Positions 49,524-59,919 of a stretch of 64,000 bases of DNA are shown here, piece after piece. A program made the position numbers and the translations under genes. This DNA is from Flavobacteriaceae bacterium UBA980 (GTDB taxonomy: Bacteria; Bacteroidota; Bacteroidia; Flavobacteriales; Flavobacteriaceae): positions 1-64,000 of the forward strand of contig DBBQ01000038.1 of NCBI GenBank assembly GCA_002292265.1. Direction: 5' to 3'. Below the pieces are notes generated by a model. It saw only the letters and a program-made list of their open reading frames with translations. It made no database searches and was not told the origin of the DNA. Every line of letters starts with the position of its first letter. The stretch's first letter is position 1.

Positions 49524-52340
49524 TTAGTAAACGATATTGATAATCTTGTTGGGAACAATAATCCATTTTTTAGGTGCTTTTCCTTGGAGGTATTCCGCAG
49601 TCCGAGCATCATCCAAAACCGCTTTTTTGATTTCTTCCTGCTCTAGACTCAAGGCCAGTGGAATAGTAAATCGCATTTTACCATTAAATGAAACAGGGTA
49701 GTTTTTTGAATCTTCTATTAAATAAGACTCGTTGACCTCGGGATAAGGCTGATTTATCAAAGTACTCGTATTGCCCAGTTTTTGCCATATTTCCTCAGCT
49801 AGATGGGGTGCGAAAGGAGACAGCAATAAGGTTAATGGAGAAAGGATTTCCCTGCTGTGACAATTCAAACTTGTCAACTCATTCACACAGATCATAAAGG
49901 AACTCACACAGGTATTGAAAGAAAAGTTTTCAATATCAGTAGTTACTTTTTTTATGGTTTCGTGAAGCACTTTCAATTCCTTTTTTCCAGGCTTTTCCTC
50001 GGTAACGATCCATTGATCGTCTTTAAAAAACAAACGCCAGTATTTTTTTAAAAAATTATGTACCCCTGAGATTCCTGCGGTGTTCCATGGTTTAGCTTGC
50101 TCAACGGGACCTAGAAACATTTCGAACATACGCAGTGTATCCGCTCCGTATTGATTGCATATTTCATCCGGGTTGACCACATTGTATTTGGACTTGGACA
50201 TTTTCTCAACCTCGCGTCCTACTTTGAAAACACCTTCGTGCATTTCAAATTCAGCTGTTTCAAACTGACTTTGCCATTTGCGTAAACCTTCTGTATCCAA
50301 TTCATCAGATGCATTGACCAGGTTTACATCCACACGGATGGGCTCAATCCCTTCTTCAGTTTCTAAAAGATCTTTGGACACATAGGTCTTTGTTCCCGGT
50401 TTTCTGTAGATAAAAGCAGAAGTCCCTAAAATCATCCCCTGGTTGATGAGCTTTTTTGCGTATTCTTCTACGGGTACTATTCCTAAGTCAAAAAGAAATT
50501 TTTGCCAAAAACGAGAATATAACAAATGTCCCGTGGCGTGCTCACTTCCTCCTAAATACAAATCTACTTCGCGCCAATACTCCATGGCTTGTTTTCCGAC
50601 AAACACATCCGAATTTTGAGCGTCCATATACCGATAAAAATACCAAGAACTGCCAGCCCAACCAGGCATCGTATTCAATTCTAAGGGATATACAGTTTGA
50701 TGGTCAATTTTTTCATTTACTACTACCTTTTTGGATACGGTATCCCAAGCCCATTTCTCCGCATTGCCTAGTGGAGGTGCACCTTCAGAGGTAGGTAAAT
50801 AATTTTCTACTTCGGGTAGTTCAAGCGGCAAGTCTTCCAAAGTCAGGGGTTGAGGCATTTGCTCATTATAATACATAGGGATGGGTTCCCCCCAGTAACG
50901 CTGCCTGCTAAAGATAGCATCTCGCAGTCTATAATTAATCGTCCCCGTACCACATTCTTTTTCCTCCAAGGCTTCGATGACTTTATCTGTAGCCTCTTGA
51001 TAGGACAAGCCTGTTAAAAAGTCAGAGTTGTCTATCGTAGTGTTTTCCTTGTCTGTAAAGGCTTCCTTTTCGATAGAAACGCCTTTAAAAATATTTTTAA
51101 TAGGAATATCGAAATGCTTGGCAAAGTCGTAGTCTCTTTGATCGCCACAGGGAACCGCCATCACAGCGCCCGTTCCGTAGTCTGCCAAAACATAATCCCC
51201 TATCCAAATGGGAATCCGACTCCCGTCAAAAGGGTGAATTACATAGCTTCCCGTAAAGACCCCTGTACTATTTTTAACATCGGCCATACGTTCGCGTTGG
51301 GTGCGCTGTTTCGTTTCTGAAATGTAGGCCTCTACATCATCTTTGTGATCGGGATGAGTAATTTTTTGAACCAATTCCAATTCGGGGGCTAGAGTCATAA
51401 AGGTTACCCCAAACAACGTATCAGGACGTGTGGTAAAAACTTCAATTTTTTCTTCATGTCCTTCAATTTGAAAAAAGACTTTCGCCCCAATGGATTTCCC
51501 GATCCAGTTGCGCTGCATTTCCTTCAAAGATTCGGGCCAATCGATTTCATCCAATCCCTTGAGCAGACGCTCTGCATAGGCACCTATTCGCATGCTCCAT
51601 TGCTTCATTTTCTTTTTGGTAACAGGATACCCTCCCCGTTCTGAGACCCCGTTGATAATTTCATCGTTGGCTAAAACCGTCCCTAATTCAGCACACCAGT
51701 TGACTTCTGTCTCAGACAAATAGGTCAAACGATACCCCAATAAAATTTCTTCTTTTTTGCTTTCGATAAATGCGTTCCATTCCGCTGCTGAAAAAGATTC
51801 TATGCCCGCGCTACAGACCGCATTTAGTGTGGTATTTCCCTCTTTTTCAAAGCGAAGGACTAAGTGGGATATCGGCAATGCCTTGTCCTCATCATTACAG
51901 TAATAATGGTCGAAGAGAAGCAAGAAAATCCACTGCGTCCATTTATAAAAATCGGGATTAGAAGTACGCACTTCTCGGCTCCAATCAAAAGAAAATCCCA
52001 TTTGATCCAGCTGATCGCGATATCGAGCAATGTTTTCTTGGGTGGTCTTTGCGGGATGCTGACCTGTTTGAATGGCATACTGCTCCGCAGGCAAGCCAAA
52101 AGAATCATACCCTTGGGGATGCAACACGTTAAAGCCTTGGTGTCTTTTATAACGCGCAAAAATATCACTTGCAATGTAGCCCAAAGGGTGCCCTACATGT
52201 AACCCTGCACCTGAGGGGTAGGGAAACATATCCATAATATAATACTTGGGCTTTTCCGAATGATTATCAGCTTTAAATGTCTGATTTTTTGCCCAGTAGG
52301 CTCGCCATTTTTGTTCTATAGAATTAAAGTCGTATCCCAC
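49524..52340 (-). CDS. leuS: Leucyl-tRNA synthetase
   Basis: A 938-residue class I synthetase. The HIGH motif is PYPSGAGLHVGHPLGYI; the CP1 editing domain follows (EVFTTRPDTLFGVTFMTLAP and GTGAVMAVPCGDQRDYDF); the signature YWREVDLYLGGSEHATGHLL and the KMSKS loop (EKMSKSKYNVVNPDEI) and a C-terminal anticodon domain are all present. The length matches Bacteroidota LeuS. It is divergent from ftsX. Confidence 0.97.
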   Translation of the reverse strand: MGYDFNSIEQKWRAYWAKNQTFKADNHSEKPKYYIMDMFPYPSGAGLHVGHPLGYIASDIFARYKRHQGFNVLHPQGYDSFGLPAEQYAIQTGQHPAKTTQENIARYRDQLDQMGFSFDWSREVRTSNPDFYKWTQWIFLLLFDHYYCNDEDKALPISHLVLRFEKEGNTTLNAVCSAGIESFSAAEWNAFIESKKEEILLGYRLTYLSETEVNWCAELGTVLANDEIINGVSERGGYPVTKKKMKQWSMRIGAYAERLLKGLDEIDWPESLKEMQRNWIGKSIGAKVFFQIEGHEEKIEVFTTRPDTLFGVTFMTLAPELELVQKITHPDHKDDVEAYISETKQRTQRERMADVKNSTGVFTGSYVIHPFDGSRIPIWIGDYVLADYGTGAVMAVPCGDQRDYDFAKHFDIPIKNIFKGVSIEKEAFTDKENTTIDNSDFLTGLSYQEATDKVIEALEEKECGTGTINYRLRDAIFSRQRYWGEPIPMYYNEQMPQPLTLEDLPLELPEVENYLPTSEGAPPLGNAEKWAWDTVSKKVVVNEKIDHQTVYPLELNTMPGWAGSSWYFYRYMDAQNSDVFVGKQAMEYWREVDLYLGGSEHATGHLLYSRFWQKFLFDLGIVPVEEYAKKLINQGMILGTSAFIYRKPGTKTYVSKDLLETEEGIEPIRVDVNLVNASDELDTEGLRKWQSQFETAEFEMHEGVFKVGREVEKMSKSKYNVVNPDEICNQYGADTLRMFEMFLGPVEQAKPWNTAGISGVHNFLKKYWRLFFKDDQWIVTEEKPGKKELKVLHETIKKVTTDIENFSFNTCVSSFMICVNELTSLNCHSREILSPLTLLLSPFAPHLAEEIWQKLGNTSTLINQPYPEVNESYLIEDSKNYPVSFNGKMRFTIPLALSLEQEEIKKAVLDDARTAEYLQGKAPKKWIIVPNKIINIVY

Positions 52341-52466
52341 GGTTTTTGAGTTATTCTTCTGAAAGGCACAAAAATACGCTTATTGCTTGAATGTCAAAAA
52401 GCTAAAAGAACATTTTATCCCAGTCTTAATCTTATATTTCTTTCTATTTTTACAAAAACATTGTCC

Positions 52467-53345
52467 GTGGCAAAAAAAAAATACGATAACTATCAAAAAA
52501 GAAGAGTACGCAGCAGTTATATTTCTGTAGTGGTAAGCATCACTGTGGTTTTGTTTTTCTTAGGTATTTTGGGACTTTTCTTACTCAATGCCAAAAATGT
52601 AGCGACGCATTTTAAAGAACAGATTGTCATGACTGTGTATCTAAAGGACAGTGCGAAAGACATTGAGGTCACCCAATTGCAAAAGAAAATTCAGCTGGAT
52701 CCCGCAACCAAAAAGGTGAATTTTACTCCAAAAGAGGAAGCCGCGGCCCAATATTCTAGAGATATCGGAGAGGATTTTGTGGAATTTTTAGGCTACAACC
52801 CCCTGTTAAACTCAGTTGACATCTATTTCAATGCTGCTTTTGTCAATACGCTTAGCTTAACGCAAACCCAAAGAGAAATTGCATCCGAGAGTTTTGTAGA
52901 TGAAGTGATTTACGATCAGCCGCTAGTGACCCTTTTGGATGAGAATATTCAAAAAATATCCTTTGTCTTATTTTTGTGCACGGTACTTTTTGTTGTCATT
53001 GCACTTTTATTAATCAACAGTTCCATCCGGCTTTCTATTTATTCCAAACGATTCGTAATTAAAACCATGCAACTGGTAGGGGCCACAAAATCCTTTATTC
53101 GCAAACCTTTTATATGGAGTCATTTACGCTTAGGGATTATAAGTTCTTTACTTGCTTTAATCGCGCTGACCTTAGTGCTTTGGGAGATAAACAAACGCTT
53201 CCCGGAATTGGGTCTATGGAATCAAACCTTCGAACTGATGATCGTTTTTATAGGTATTTTCGTCCTCGGTATAAGCATTACTGGACTGAGTACTTTCTTT
53301 GCTACGCAACGTTACTTAAATCTTAAAACAGACGCCGTTTATTAA
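52467..53345 (+). CDS. ftsX: Cell-division protein FtsX
   Basis: A 292-residue membrane protein from GTG 52467; TTG 52461 is equally possible. The family begins at this point (KKKYDNYQKRRVRSSYISVV); a longer frame from ATG 52383 adds unrelated residues. Four membrane helices, an extracytoplasmic domain after the first (TVYLKDSAKDIEVTQLQ, FTPKEEAAAQYSRDIGEDF), and the conserved IRLSIYSKRFVIKTMQLVGATKSFIRKPF segment. FtsX with FtsE activates cell-wall hydrolases at division. FtsE is not in this window. Confidence 0.88.
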   Translation: MAKKKYDNYQKRRVRSSYISVVVSITVVLFFLGILGLFLLNAKNVATHFKEQIVMTVYLKDSAKDIEVTQLQKKIQLDPATKKVNFTPKEEAAAQYSRDIGEDFVEFLGYNPLLNSVDIYFNAAFVNTLSLTQTQREIASESFVDEVIYDQPLVTLLDENIQKISFVLFLCTVLFVVIALLLINSSIRLSIYSKRFVIKTMQLVGATKSFIRKPFIWSHLRLGIISSLLALIALTLVLWEINKRFPELGLWNQTFELMIVFIGIFVLGISITGLSTFFATQRYLNLKTDAVY

Positions 53346-53353
53346 AATAACCT

Positions 53354-53599
53354 ATGAAAAAGAACACAACCACCAAAAGATTCTTATTTGAAAAAAGAAA
53401 TTATCGCATTCTGTTTTTGGCATTTGCACTTATTGCCTCGGGGTTTATTTTAATGACCGGAGGCGGTAGTGAAAACCCGAATTATTTCAATGAAGAAATC
53501 TTTAATTTTAGAAGAATTCGTCTGGCTCCCACGTTGGTTCTCATAGGGTTTGGAGTGGCGATGTATTCCATTTTGACACACCCGACACCTAAGAAATGA
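53354..53599 (+). CDS. DUF3098 membrane protein
   Basis: An 81-residue two-helix protein (NYRILFLAFALIASGFILMTGGGSENPNYFNEEIF..., then LAPTLVLIGFGVAMYSIL). The function is unknown; the family is constantly found between ftsX and uppP in flavobacteria. It overlaps the uppP start by 4 nt. Confidence 0.88.
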   Translation: MKKNTTTKRFLFEKRNYRILFLAFALIASGFILMTGGGSENPNYFNEEIFNFRRIRLAPTLVLIGFGVAMYSILTHPTPKK

Positions 53600-54387
53600 A
53601 TTTTATAGAAGCCATTGTACTTGGAATTATCCAAGGGCTGACAGAATTTTTACCGATTTCTTCTAGCGGTCATTTAGAAATTGGCAAAGCCCTATTTGGG
53701 AATGAAACCATAGGACAGGAAAGTTTATTTCTAACCCTAGTTTTACACTTAGGAACTGCAATGAGTACACTGGTCGTATTTAAAAATGAAATCCTACAAA
53801 TTTTAAAAGGTCTTTTTCAATTGAAATGGAATGAAGACGCTCGTTTTTCATTGAAAATTATTTTATCCATGTTACCCGCTGCTGGAGTTGGACTGTTTTT
53901 ACAAGATCAAATCGAAGCCTTGTTTTCTCAAAATTTGGTTTTGGTAGGAGGTCTATTGCTAGTTACTGCAGTGCTCCTTTTTTTAGCAGATCGAGCCAAA
54001 GACACCCAAAAAAAAGTTTCCTATTCCAACGCCATGATTTTAGGGCTAGTCCAAGCTGTTGCGATTCTTCCAGGAATTTCCAGAAGTGGCTCTACTATAG
54101 CCAGTGCAGTACTTTTAGGAGTGGATCGAGAAAAAGCAGCACGTTTTTCCTTTTTAATGGTGCTACCGTTGATTTTTGGAAGCATGGCAAAAAAAATAGT
54201 AGACCTCGGGGGGACGCCTGAAAACACAGATACCCTAGCGTTGATTTTGGGTTTTGGTGCAGCTTTTTTAAGTGGTATCATTGCCTGTAAATGGATGATC
54301 GCTTTGGTTAAGAAAAGTCAGCTGAAATATTTCAGTTATTATTGTATACTGGTCGGCGGAATAACACTCTTCTATGGACTTTTTTAA
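53596..54387 (+). CDS. uppP: Undecaprenyl-diphosphate phosphatase
   Basis: A 263-residue BacA-type membrane phosphatase that recycles the lipid carrier for peptidoglycan and O-antigen synthesis. Motifs: IIQGLTEFLPISSSGHLEIG and the second region LPGISRSGSTIASAVLLGVDRE with the catalytic residues. Length and eight-helix topology are normal. It overlaps truB by 14 nt. Confidence 0.95.
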   Translation: MNFIEAIVLGIIQGLTEFLPISSSGHLEIGKALFGNETIGQESLFLTLVLHLGTAMSTLVVFKNEILQILKGLFQLKWNEDARFSLKIILSMLPAAGVGLFLQDQIEALFSQNLVLVGGLLLVTAVLLFLADRAKDTQKKVSYSNAMILGLVQAVAILPGISRSGSTIASAVLLGVDREKAARFSFLMVLPLIFGSMAKKIVDLGGTPENTDTLALILGFGAAFLSGIIACKWMIALVKKSQLKYFSYYCILVGGITLFYGLF

Positions 54388-55114
54388 ACAACATTTTAAA
54401 GCGGAAACCCTTTTGGACGGGCAGGTCTTTGCAATTGACAAACCCCTGGGATGGACCTCCTTTCAGGTGGTAAACAAAATTCGATGGCATCTGAAAAATG
54501 AAACCGGTTTAAAAAAATTAAAAGTGGGCCATGCGGGAACCTTAGACCCGCTTGCCACAGGCTTGTTACTTCTTTGTACAGGAAAAAAAACTAAAACTAT
54601 AAACGAACTTCAACAAGGAAAAAAAACATACGAAGGTACCTTTAGCTTGGGTGCCACTACACCTTCTTACGACTTAGAAACTGAGATTGAGTCGCGGTAT
54701 CCGACAGACCACATCAAGGAGGACTTAGTCCATCAGGCTGCTCAAGAGTTTATTGGGGAGATCGCGCAGTATCCTCCTCTCTTTTCGGCTTTAAAAAAAG
54801 AGGGCAAACGACTTTATGAATTAGCAAGAGAAGGAAAAACTACGGATTTAAAAGCTCGAACCGTACATATTTCAAAATTTGAAATTAAAAAAATTGCACT
54901 TCCAGAAATTTATTTTTTGGTCGAGTGCAGCAAGGGAACCTACATTCGAAGTTTAGCCCATGATTTTGGAGTAAAGTTGGACTCGGGGGCTTATCTTTCC
55001 TCACTCAAACGTACAGAAAGCGGATCCTATTCCCTCAAAGACGCTTTTACCATGGAAAGTGTCGTGCAAGTCGATTCCGATAAAAACATTAAAAGTGTAA
55101 AATTAAATTCTTGA
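54374..55114 (+). CDS. truB: tRNA pseudouridine(55) synthase
   Basis: A 246-residue enzyme that makes pseudouridine in the T-loop of tRNA. The catalytic Asp is in [70 protein letters not shown] and [15 protein letters not shown] follow. The C-terminal PUA-like tail is short. Start within the end of uppP. Confidence 0.95.
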   Translation: MDFFKQHFKAETLLDGQVFAIDKPLGWTSFQVVNKIRWHLKNETGLKKLKVGHAGTLDPLATGLLLLCTGKKTKTINELQQGKKTYEGTFSLGATTPSYDLETEIESRYPTDHIKEDLVHQAAQEFIGEIAQYPPLFSALKKEGKRLYELAREGKTTDLKARTVHISKFEIKKIALPEIYFLVECSKGTYIRSLAHDFGVKLDSGAYLSSLKRTESGSYSLKDAFTMESVVQVDSDKNIKSVKLNS

Positions 55115-55130
55115 TCTCAATAAAAAAGCA

Positions 55131-56096
55131 ATGAAAACCGCAACTCCTTTTAAAATTAGTAATGAAAAAAACAAGCTGAATCTCTCTCAAGAAATTCAGA
55201 GACTTAAAAAAGAGAAAAACGCAGTAATTCTGGCACATTATTACCAAGAAGAGGCCATCCAAGAAGTAGCGGATTATCTGGGAGACAGTCTTTATTTGGC
55301 CCAACAAGCCGCAAAAGTAGATCAGGACATCATCGTTTTTGCTGGGGTTCATTTTATGGCAGAGACCGCTAAAATCATCAACCCGACCAAAAAAGTCCTA
55401 CTTCCCGACTTGAAAGCAGGTTGTTCGCTAGCCGATTCATGCCCGCCAGAGGATTTTGCAGTATTTAAAGCAAAGCACCCAAACGCGATTATAGTTTCTT
55501 ACATCAATTGTTCCGCGGAAGTAAAAACCCTGAGCGACCTAGTTTGTACTTCGAGTAATGCCAAAAAAATCATTGAAAGTATTCCTGAAGATCAGGAGAT
55601 TATCTTTGCTCCTGACAAGAATTTAGGCGCCTACCTCAATAAGGAAACGGGGCGTAATATGATCTTATGGGAAGGCTCTTGTATTGTACACGAAGCCTTT
55701 TCATTTGAAAAGATTGTATCGCTGACCAAGTCCTACCCCAAGGCTAAGTTTATTGCGCATCCAGAGAGTGAATCTCCAGTGCTAGAAATAGCCCATTACA
55801 TTGGAAGTACTTCTGGACTTTTAGCCTTTGTACAAAAAGATAACGCTCAAGAATATATAGTGGCAACCGAAGCTGGTATTCTACACGAAATGCAAAAACG
55901 TTGCCCAGAAAAAACTTTTATTCCCGCCCCTGTAGAAGACGACACCTGTGCCTGTAGTGAATGTGCCTTTATGAAGCTCAACACCCTTGAAAAGCTACAT
56001 CGCTGTTTGGTGGAAGAAACCCCTGAAGTCCAGATGGATTCGCAGCTGATGGATGCGGCCAGACTCCCGATAGAACGCATGTTTAAATTGAGCTGA
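55131..56096 (+). CDS. nadA: Quinolinate synthase
   Basis: A 321-residue [4Fe-4S] enzyme condensing iminoaspartate with DHAP. It shows [50 protein letters not shown], the cluster Cys in CSLADSCP, in YINCSAEVK and in [12 protein letters not shown]. It lies 16 nt after truB and 1 nt before nadB, giving a NAD de novo operon. Confidence 0.96.
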   Translation: MKTATPFKISNEKNKLNLSQEIQRLKKEKNAVILAHYYQEEAIQEVADYLGDSLYLAQQAAKVDQDIIVFAGVHFMAETAKIINPTKKVLLPDLKAGCSLADSCPPEDFAVFKAKHPNAIIVSYINCSAEVKTLSDLVCTSSNAKKIIESIPEDQEIIFAPDKNLGAYLNKETGRNMILWEGSCIVHEAFSFEKIVSLTKSYPKAKFIAHPESESPVLEIAHYIGSTSGLLAFVQKDNAQEYIVATEAGILHEMQKRCPEKTFIPAPVEDDTCACSECAFMKLNTLEKLHRCLVEETPEVQMDSQLMDAARLPIERMFKLS

Positions 56097-56097
56097 T

Positions 56098-57651
56098 ATG
56101 GTACAGGACCTCCTTGTTATCGGTACAGGAATCTCTGGCTTGACCTTTGCGATCAAAGTGGCGGAGCAAAATCCCAACTACTCCATCACCCTCATTTCAA
56201 AAAGCGATATCAACGAGGGAAATACGCGCTATGCACAAGGGGGAATTGCCGTGGTTCGCAACCTAAAAAAAGATTCTACTGAAAAACATATCGAAGATAC
56301 CCTCCAAGCGGGTGATGGAGCCTGTGACCCTGAGGTTGTGAAATTTGTTGTAGAAGAGGCAAATCAACGTTTGAATGAACTCATCCATTGGGGTATGGAG
56401 TTTGACAAAAACAAAGAAAAATTACATTTGGGGATTGAAGGTGGACATTCTGAAAAAAGAATCGTTCACTACAAAGACCAGACAGGGAAACAAATTCAAC
56501 AGGCGCTCAACGCCAAAGTCAAAACATTTCCAAACATCACCCTCTTAGAAAACCATACCCTTGTAGATTTAATCACAGACCATCACGCTCCTGTGAAAAA
56601 AAACCGTTGTTACGGCGCCTATGTGATTTCTCAAGAACAGGAGGAAATTGTTAAAATAAGTTCTAAAATTACCGTGCTTTCCACGGGAGGAGCAGGTAGC
56701 CTCTATGCTTATTCTACCAATCCCAGTATCGCCACAGGGGACGGCTTAGGTGCCGCATACCGAGCTAAAGTACAAATGGAGAGACTCCCTTTTGTGCAAT
56801 TTCATCCCACCGCTTTACGGGACAAAGTAAAAGGAAATGTCTTTTTAATTACTGAGGCGGTTCGAGGTGTAGGAGGAAAATTATGCACTGCCGAACAAGA
56901 AGAGTTCATGTTAAGTGAAGATCCTAGAGGTGCCTTAGCGCCAAGAGACATCGTAGCACGTGGTATTCAAAAACAGATCAACAAACAAAAAGAAAAATTT
57001 GTTTGGTTGGACGGCTCCTCGATTCCCAAAAAACAGTGGAAATCCGAATTTCCAAACATTTATAAAACCTGTTTGTCGATCGGGATACAGCTACCCGAAG
57101 ATCCTATTCCTGTGGTACCTGCTGCACACTATTTTTGTGGTGGAATCAAAGTGAACCATCACAGCGAATCGCAATTGAAAGGCCTTTATGCCATTGGAGA
57201 ATGCAGTGCTACCGGCCTACATGGAGCAAATCGCCTTGCCTCCAACTCCCTATTGGAAGCTCTCGTATTTGCTCATAGAGCAGCCTTAGACTGTTTGAAA
57301 GCACTTCAAAAACCGCTGCCCAGTGACGCTTTTTACAAAGCACTACCCCAATGGGACGGTGAAGGGTATTCCAAAAAGAATACGCTGGACGAAGTACCCG
57401 TATTGAGAAAAAAATTACAAGAAATTATGACGCGTTCTGTTGGGATCTTTAAATCAACCCAAAGTCTACAACAAGCCGAAGAAAAAATAAACGATATTTA
57501 TCTGGAAGTTCATCAGTTCTACAATCAAAATAAATTGACAAATGACCTTTGTGAATTGAGAAATATGGTCAGTATTGCTTATTTAATCATAAAACAAGCG
57601 CAAGAACTTAACGAAAATAAAGGTGTTTTTTACAATCACGACTATGCCTGA
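56098..57651 (+). CDS. nadB: L-aspartate oxidase
   Basis: A 517-residue flavoprotein oxidising aspartate to iminoaspartate for NadA. FAD motif VIGTGISGLTFAIKVAEQ, YAQGGIAVV, MERLPFVQFHPTAL, EAVRGVGGKL, GLYAIGECSATGLHGANRLASNSLLEALVF, then a helical C-terminal domain. The length is normal. Its last codons overlap nadC by 8 nt. Confidence 0.96.
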   Translation: MVQDLLVIGTGISGLTFAIKVAEQNPNYSITLISKSDINEGNTRYAQGGIAVVRNLKKDSTEKHIEDTLQAGDGACDPEVVKFVVEEANQRLNELIHWGMEFDKNKEKLHLGIEGGHSEKRIVHYKDQTGKQIQQALNAKVKTFPNITLLENHTLVDLITDHHAPVKKNRCYGAYVISQEQEEIVKISSKITVLSTGGAGSLYAYSTNPSIATGDGLGAAYRAKVQMERLPFVQFHPTALRDKVKGNVFLITEAVRGVGGKLCTAEQEEFMLSEDPRGALAPRDIVARGIQKQINKQKEKFVWLDGSSIPKKQWKSEFPNIYKTCLSIGIQLPEDPIPVVPAAHYFCGGIKVNHHSESQLKGLYAIGECSATGLHGANRLASNSLLEALVFAHRAALDCLKALQKPLPSDAFYKALPQWDGEGYSKKNTLDEVPVLRKKLQEIMTRSVGIFKSTQSLQQAEEKINDIYLEVHQFYNQNKLTNDLCELRNMVSIAYLIIKQAQELNENKGVFYNHDYA

Positions 57652-58507
57652 AAAGTTTCTAGACCAGTACAGAGAACAGCTTGATTTATTTGTTGATCAA
57701 GCCCTAGCCGAAGATCTAGGTGAAGGAGATCACAGCAGTTTATCCTGTATTGAACCTGAAAGTCAAAGTAGTGCCCAACTCCTAGTTAAGGAGAACGGAC
57801 GTATTGCTGGACTTGCCCTTGCACAACTTATTTTTTCTCGATATGATTCACGACTACAGGTAGATCTTTTGTTAGAAGAAGGCGAGGTGGTCAAAAAAGG
57901 AGACCTTGCTTTTCGGGTACATGGACCTACTCAGTCGTTACTCGCCACGGAGCGTTTAGTTTTAAACACAATGCAGCGCATGAGCGGGATCACTACCCTT
58001 ACAGATCGGTTGAATCAGAAAATACGGCATACCCCCTGCACCCTTTTGGACACCCGAAAAACGAGTCCAAATTTCAGATTTCCTGAAAAATGGGCTGTGC
58101 TTATTGGCGGAGGAAGTAATCATCGTATGGGTTTGTTTGATGCCTTGATGATTAAAGACAACCACATTGATTTTTGTGGTGGAGTATCTCAAGCCCTTCA
58201 AAAAACAACACAATATCTAACGGATTTAGTAACCCCATTGGAAGTTGTAGTGGAATGCAGAAATCAAGAGGAAATTAAAGCAGCACTCCCCTTTGCATGT
58301 GTTACGAGAATTCTCCTGGACAATCAAAGTCCAGAGGAACTTGTGAGAGCAATCGCTCTAATCGATGGAAAAAAACCCACCGAAGCGTCCGGTACTATCA
58401 CTGAAAAAAACCTTGTGGAGTTTGCCGAAACGGGAGTGGATTTTATCTCAATGGGCGCGTTGACCTACGAGGCAAAAAGTTTGGATTTGAGTCTTAAAGC
58501 CCTTTAG
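57644..58507 (+). CDS. nadC: Quinolinate phosphoribosyltransferase
   Basis: A 287-residue enzyme completing NAD mononucleotide synthesis. ATG 57644 (MPEKFLDQYREQLDLFVDQA) matches the family start; an earlier ATG inside nadB gives a poor N-terminus. Motifs: EDLGEGDHSS, ERLVLNTMQRMSGITTLT, LLDTRKTSPNFRFPEKWAV, GGGSNHRMGLFDALMIKDNH and VVVECRN. Confidence 0.95.
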   Translation: MPEKFLDQYREQLDLFVDQALAEDLGEGDHSSLSCIEPESQSSAQLLVKENGRIAGLALAQLIFSRYDSRLQVDLLLEEGEVVKKGDLAFRVHGPTQSLLATERLVLNTMQRMSGITTLTDRLNQKIRHTPCTLLDTRKTSPNFRFPEKWAVLIGGGSNHRMGLFDALMIKDNHIDFCGGVSQALQKTTQYLTDLVTPLEVVVECRNQEEIKAALPFACVTRILLDNQSPEELVRAIALIDGKKPTEASGTITEKNLVEFAETGVDFISMGALTYEAKSLDLSLKAL

Positions 58508-58581
58508 AAAATCTCTTTAAAAGCTTTTCATTGCGAAATAAAGAATGTGTACTTCTACCAGAAAAATTGTGCTTTAATTTT

Positions 58582-58589
58582 TATATTTG
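58582..58589 (+). promoter_or_regulatory. Putative -7 box of pyrH-frr (TATATTTG)
   Basis: An exact TAnnTTTG match 19 nt before pyrH. The nearest TTG upstream is only 12 nt away, short of the 17-23 norm, so the -33 part is doubtful. Confidence 0.45.
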
Positions 58590-58608
58590 CTCATACACCT
58601 TATTCTAA

Positions 58609-59316
58609 ATGAAATACCAAAGAATCCTGTTAAAATTAAGTGGTGAAGCCCTGATGGGAAATAAAAGCCATGGTATTGATCCCGAACGTATTGACAGTTA
58701 TGCCAAAGAAATAAAAAAAGTTTTTGACGAAAAAACTGAAATTGCAATCGTGATCGGTGGGGGAAATATTTTTCGCGGGATCTCAGGTGCTAGTAAAGGA
58801 ATGGACCGCGTACAAGCTGATTATATGGGTATGCTCGCGACGGTTATCAACGGACTGGCTTTGCAGGGGGCATTGGAAAACAATAAAGTCCCAACACGCC
58901 TACAAACCGCCATTAAAATTGAAGCCATTGCAGAACCTTTTATCAAAAGGAAAGCAACACGACATCTAGAAAAAGGCAGAGTTGTCATTTTTGGATCGGG
59001 AACAGGAAATCCGTATTTCACTACAGATTCTGCCGCTGTCCTGAGAGCAATTGAAATCAATGCAGATGTTATTTTAAAAGGTACCCGAGTAGATGGAATT
59101 TACACGGAAGATCCCGAAAAAAATACAAAAGCGACCAAATTCGATACTCTTTCCTTTGATGACGTTCTCAAAAAAGGAATCAAAGTAATGGATACCACAG
59201 CCTTTACCTTAAGCCAAGAAAACAACTTACCCATCATCGTATTTGACATGAATACCCCGGGAAATTTATACAATGTGGTCAAAGGAGAAAATATTGGAAC
59301 TCGAGTAGATTTATAA
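58609..59316 (+). CDS. pyrH: UMP kinase
   Basis: A 235-residue kinase of the amino-acid-kinase fold making [63 protein letters not shown] and [13 protein letters not shown] are present. A TATATTTG box at 58582-58589 lies 19 nt upstream, with a short-spaced TTG at 58567. It is followed by frr after 11 nt. Confidence 0.96.
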   Translation: MKYQRILLKLSGEALMGNKSHGIDPERIDSYAKEIKKVFDEKTEIAIVIGGGNIFRGISGASKGMDRVQADYMGMLATVINGLALQGALENNKVPTRLQTAIKIEAIAEPFIKRKATRHLEKGRVVIFGSGTGNPYFTTDSAAVLRAIEINADVILKGTRVDGIYTEDPEKNTKATKFDTLSFDDVLKKGIKVMDTTAFTLSQENNLPIIVFDMNTPGNLYNVVKGENIGTRVDL

Positions 59317-59327
59317 GTTTATTAGCT

Positions 59328-59882
59328 ATGGAAGAAGAAATGAAATTTATCGTAGATGCTGCAAAAGAAAGTATGGAATCCGCAATCCAGCATTTGGAAA
59401 AAGAAATGTTAAACATCCGTGCAGGGAAAGCAAATCCCATCATGCTCTCTGGTGTAAAGGTGGATTATTACGGTAGTCCTACCCCCCTATCTCAAGTGGC
59501 CAATATCAATTCACCAGATGGGAGAACACTTACCGTTCAACCCTGGGAAAAAAGTATGCTTGCAGATATTGAAAAGGCTATTTTGATTGCCAATCTAGGT
59601 TTCAATCCTATGAATAACGGAGAATCCATCATCATCAATATTCCTGCCTTGACCGAAGAGCGAAGAAAAGAATTGGCAAAGCTTGCCAAAGCGGAATCTG
59701 AAAATGCTAAAATCTCTATTCGTACAGCACGAAAAGACGCCAATACGGAGATTAAAAATTCAGAAGCTTCGGAGGATGTTCAAAAAAATTATGAAATCGA
59801 TATTCAAAATCTTACCGACCAATATATAACTAGAGCCGAACAAATATTCAGTCTCAAGGAAAAAGAAATTTTAACGGTATAA
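59328..59882 (+). CDS. frr: Ribosome recycling factor
   Basis: A 184-residue factor that, with EF-G, splits post-termination ribosomes. The three-helix bundle is clear: SMESAIQHLEKEMLNIRAGKA, PLSQVANINSPDGRTLTVQPWE, NIPALTEERRKELAKLAK and a long C-terminal helix ending QIFSLKEKEILTV. Standard pairing with pyrH. Confidence 0.96.
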   Translation: MEEEMKFIVDAAKESMESAIQHLEKEMLNIRAGKANPIMLSGVKVDYYGSPTPLSQVANINSPDGRTLTVQPWEKSMLADIEKAILIANLGFNPMNNGESIIINIPALTEERRKELAKLAKAESENAKISIRTARKDANTEIKNSEASEDVQKNYEIDIQNLTDQYITRAEQIFSLKEKEILTV

Positions 59883-59919
59883 ATATACAAGGCGTTTTAT
59901 CCCTTAGGAAGAGGCTCAC

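Noticed and set aside
52383..52466. Longer ftsX start at ATG 52383
   Set aside because: The extra 28 residues do not resemble FtsX; family starts align with 52461-52467.
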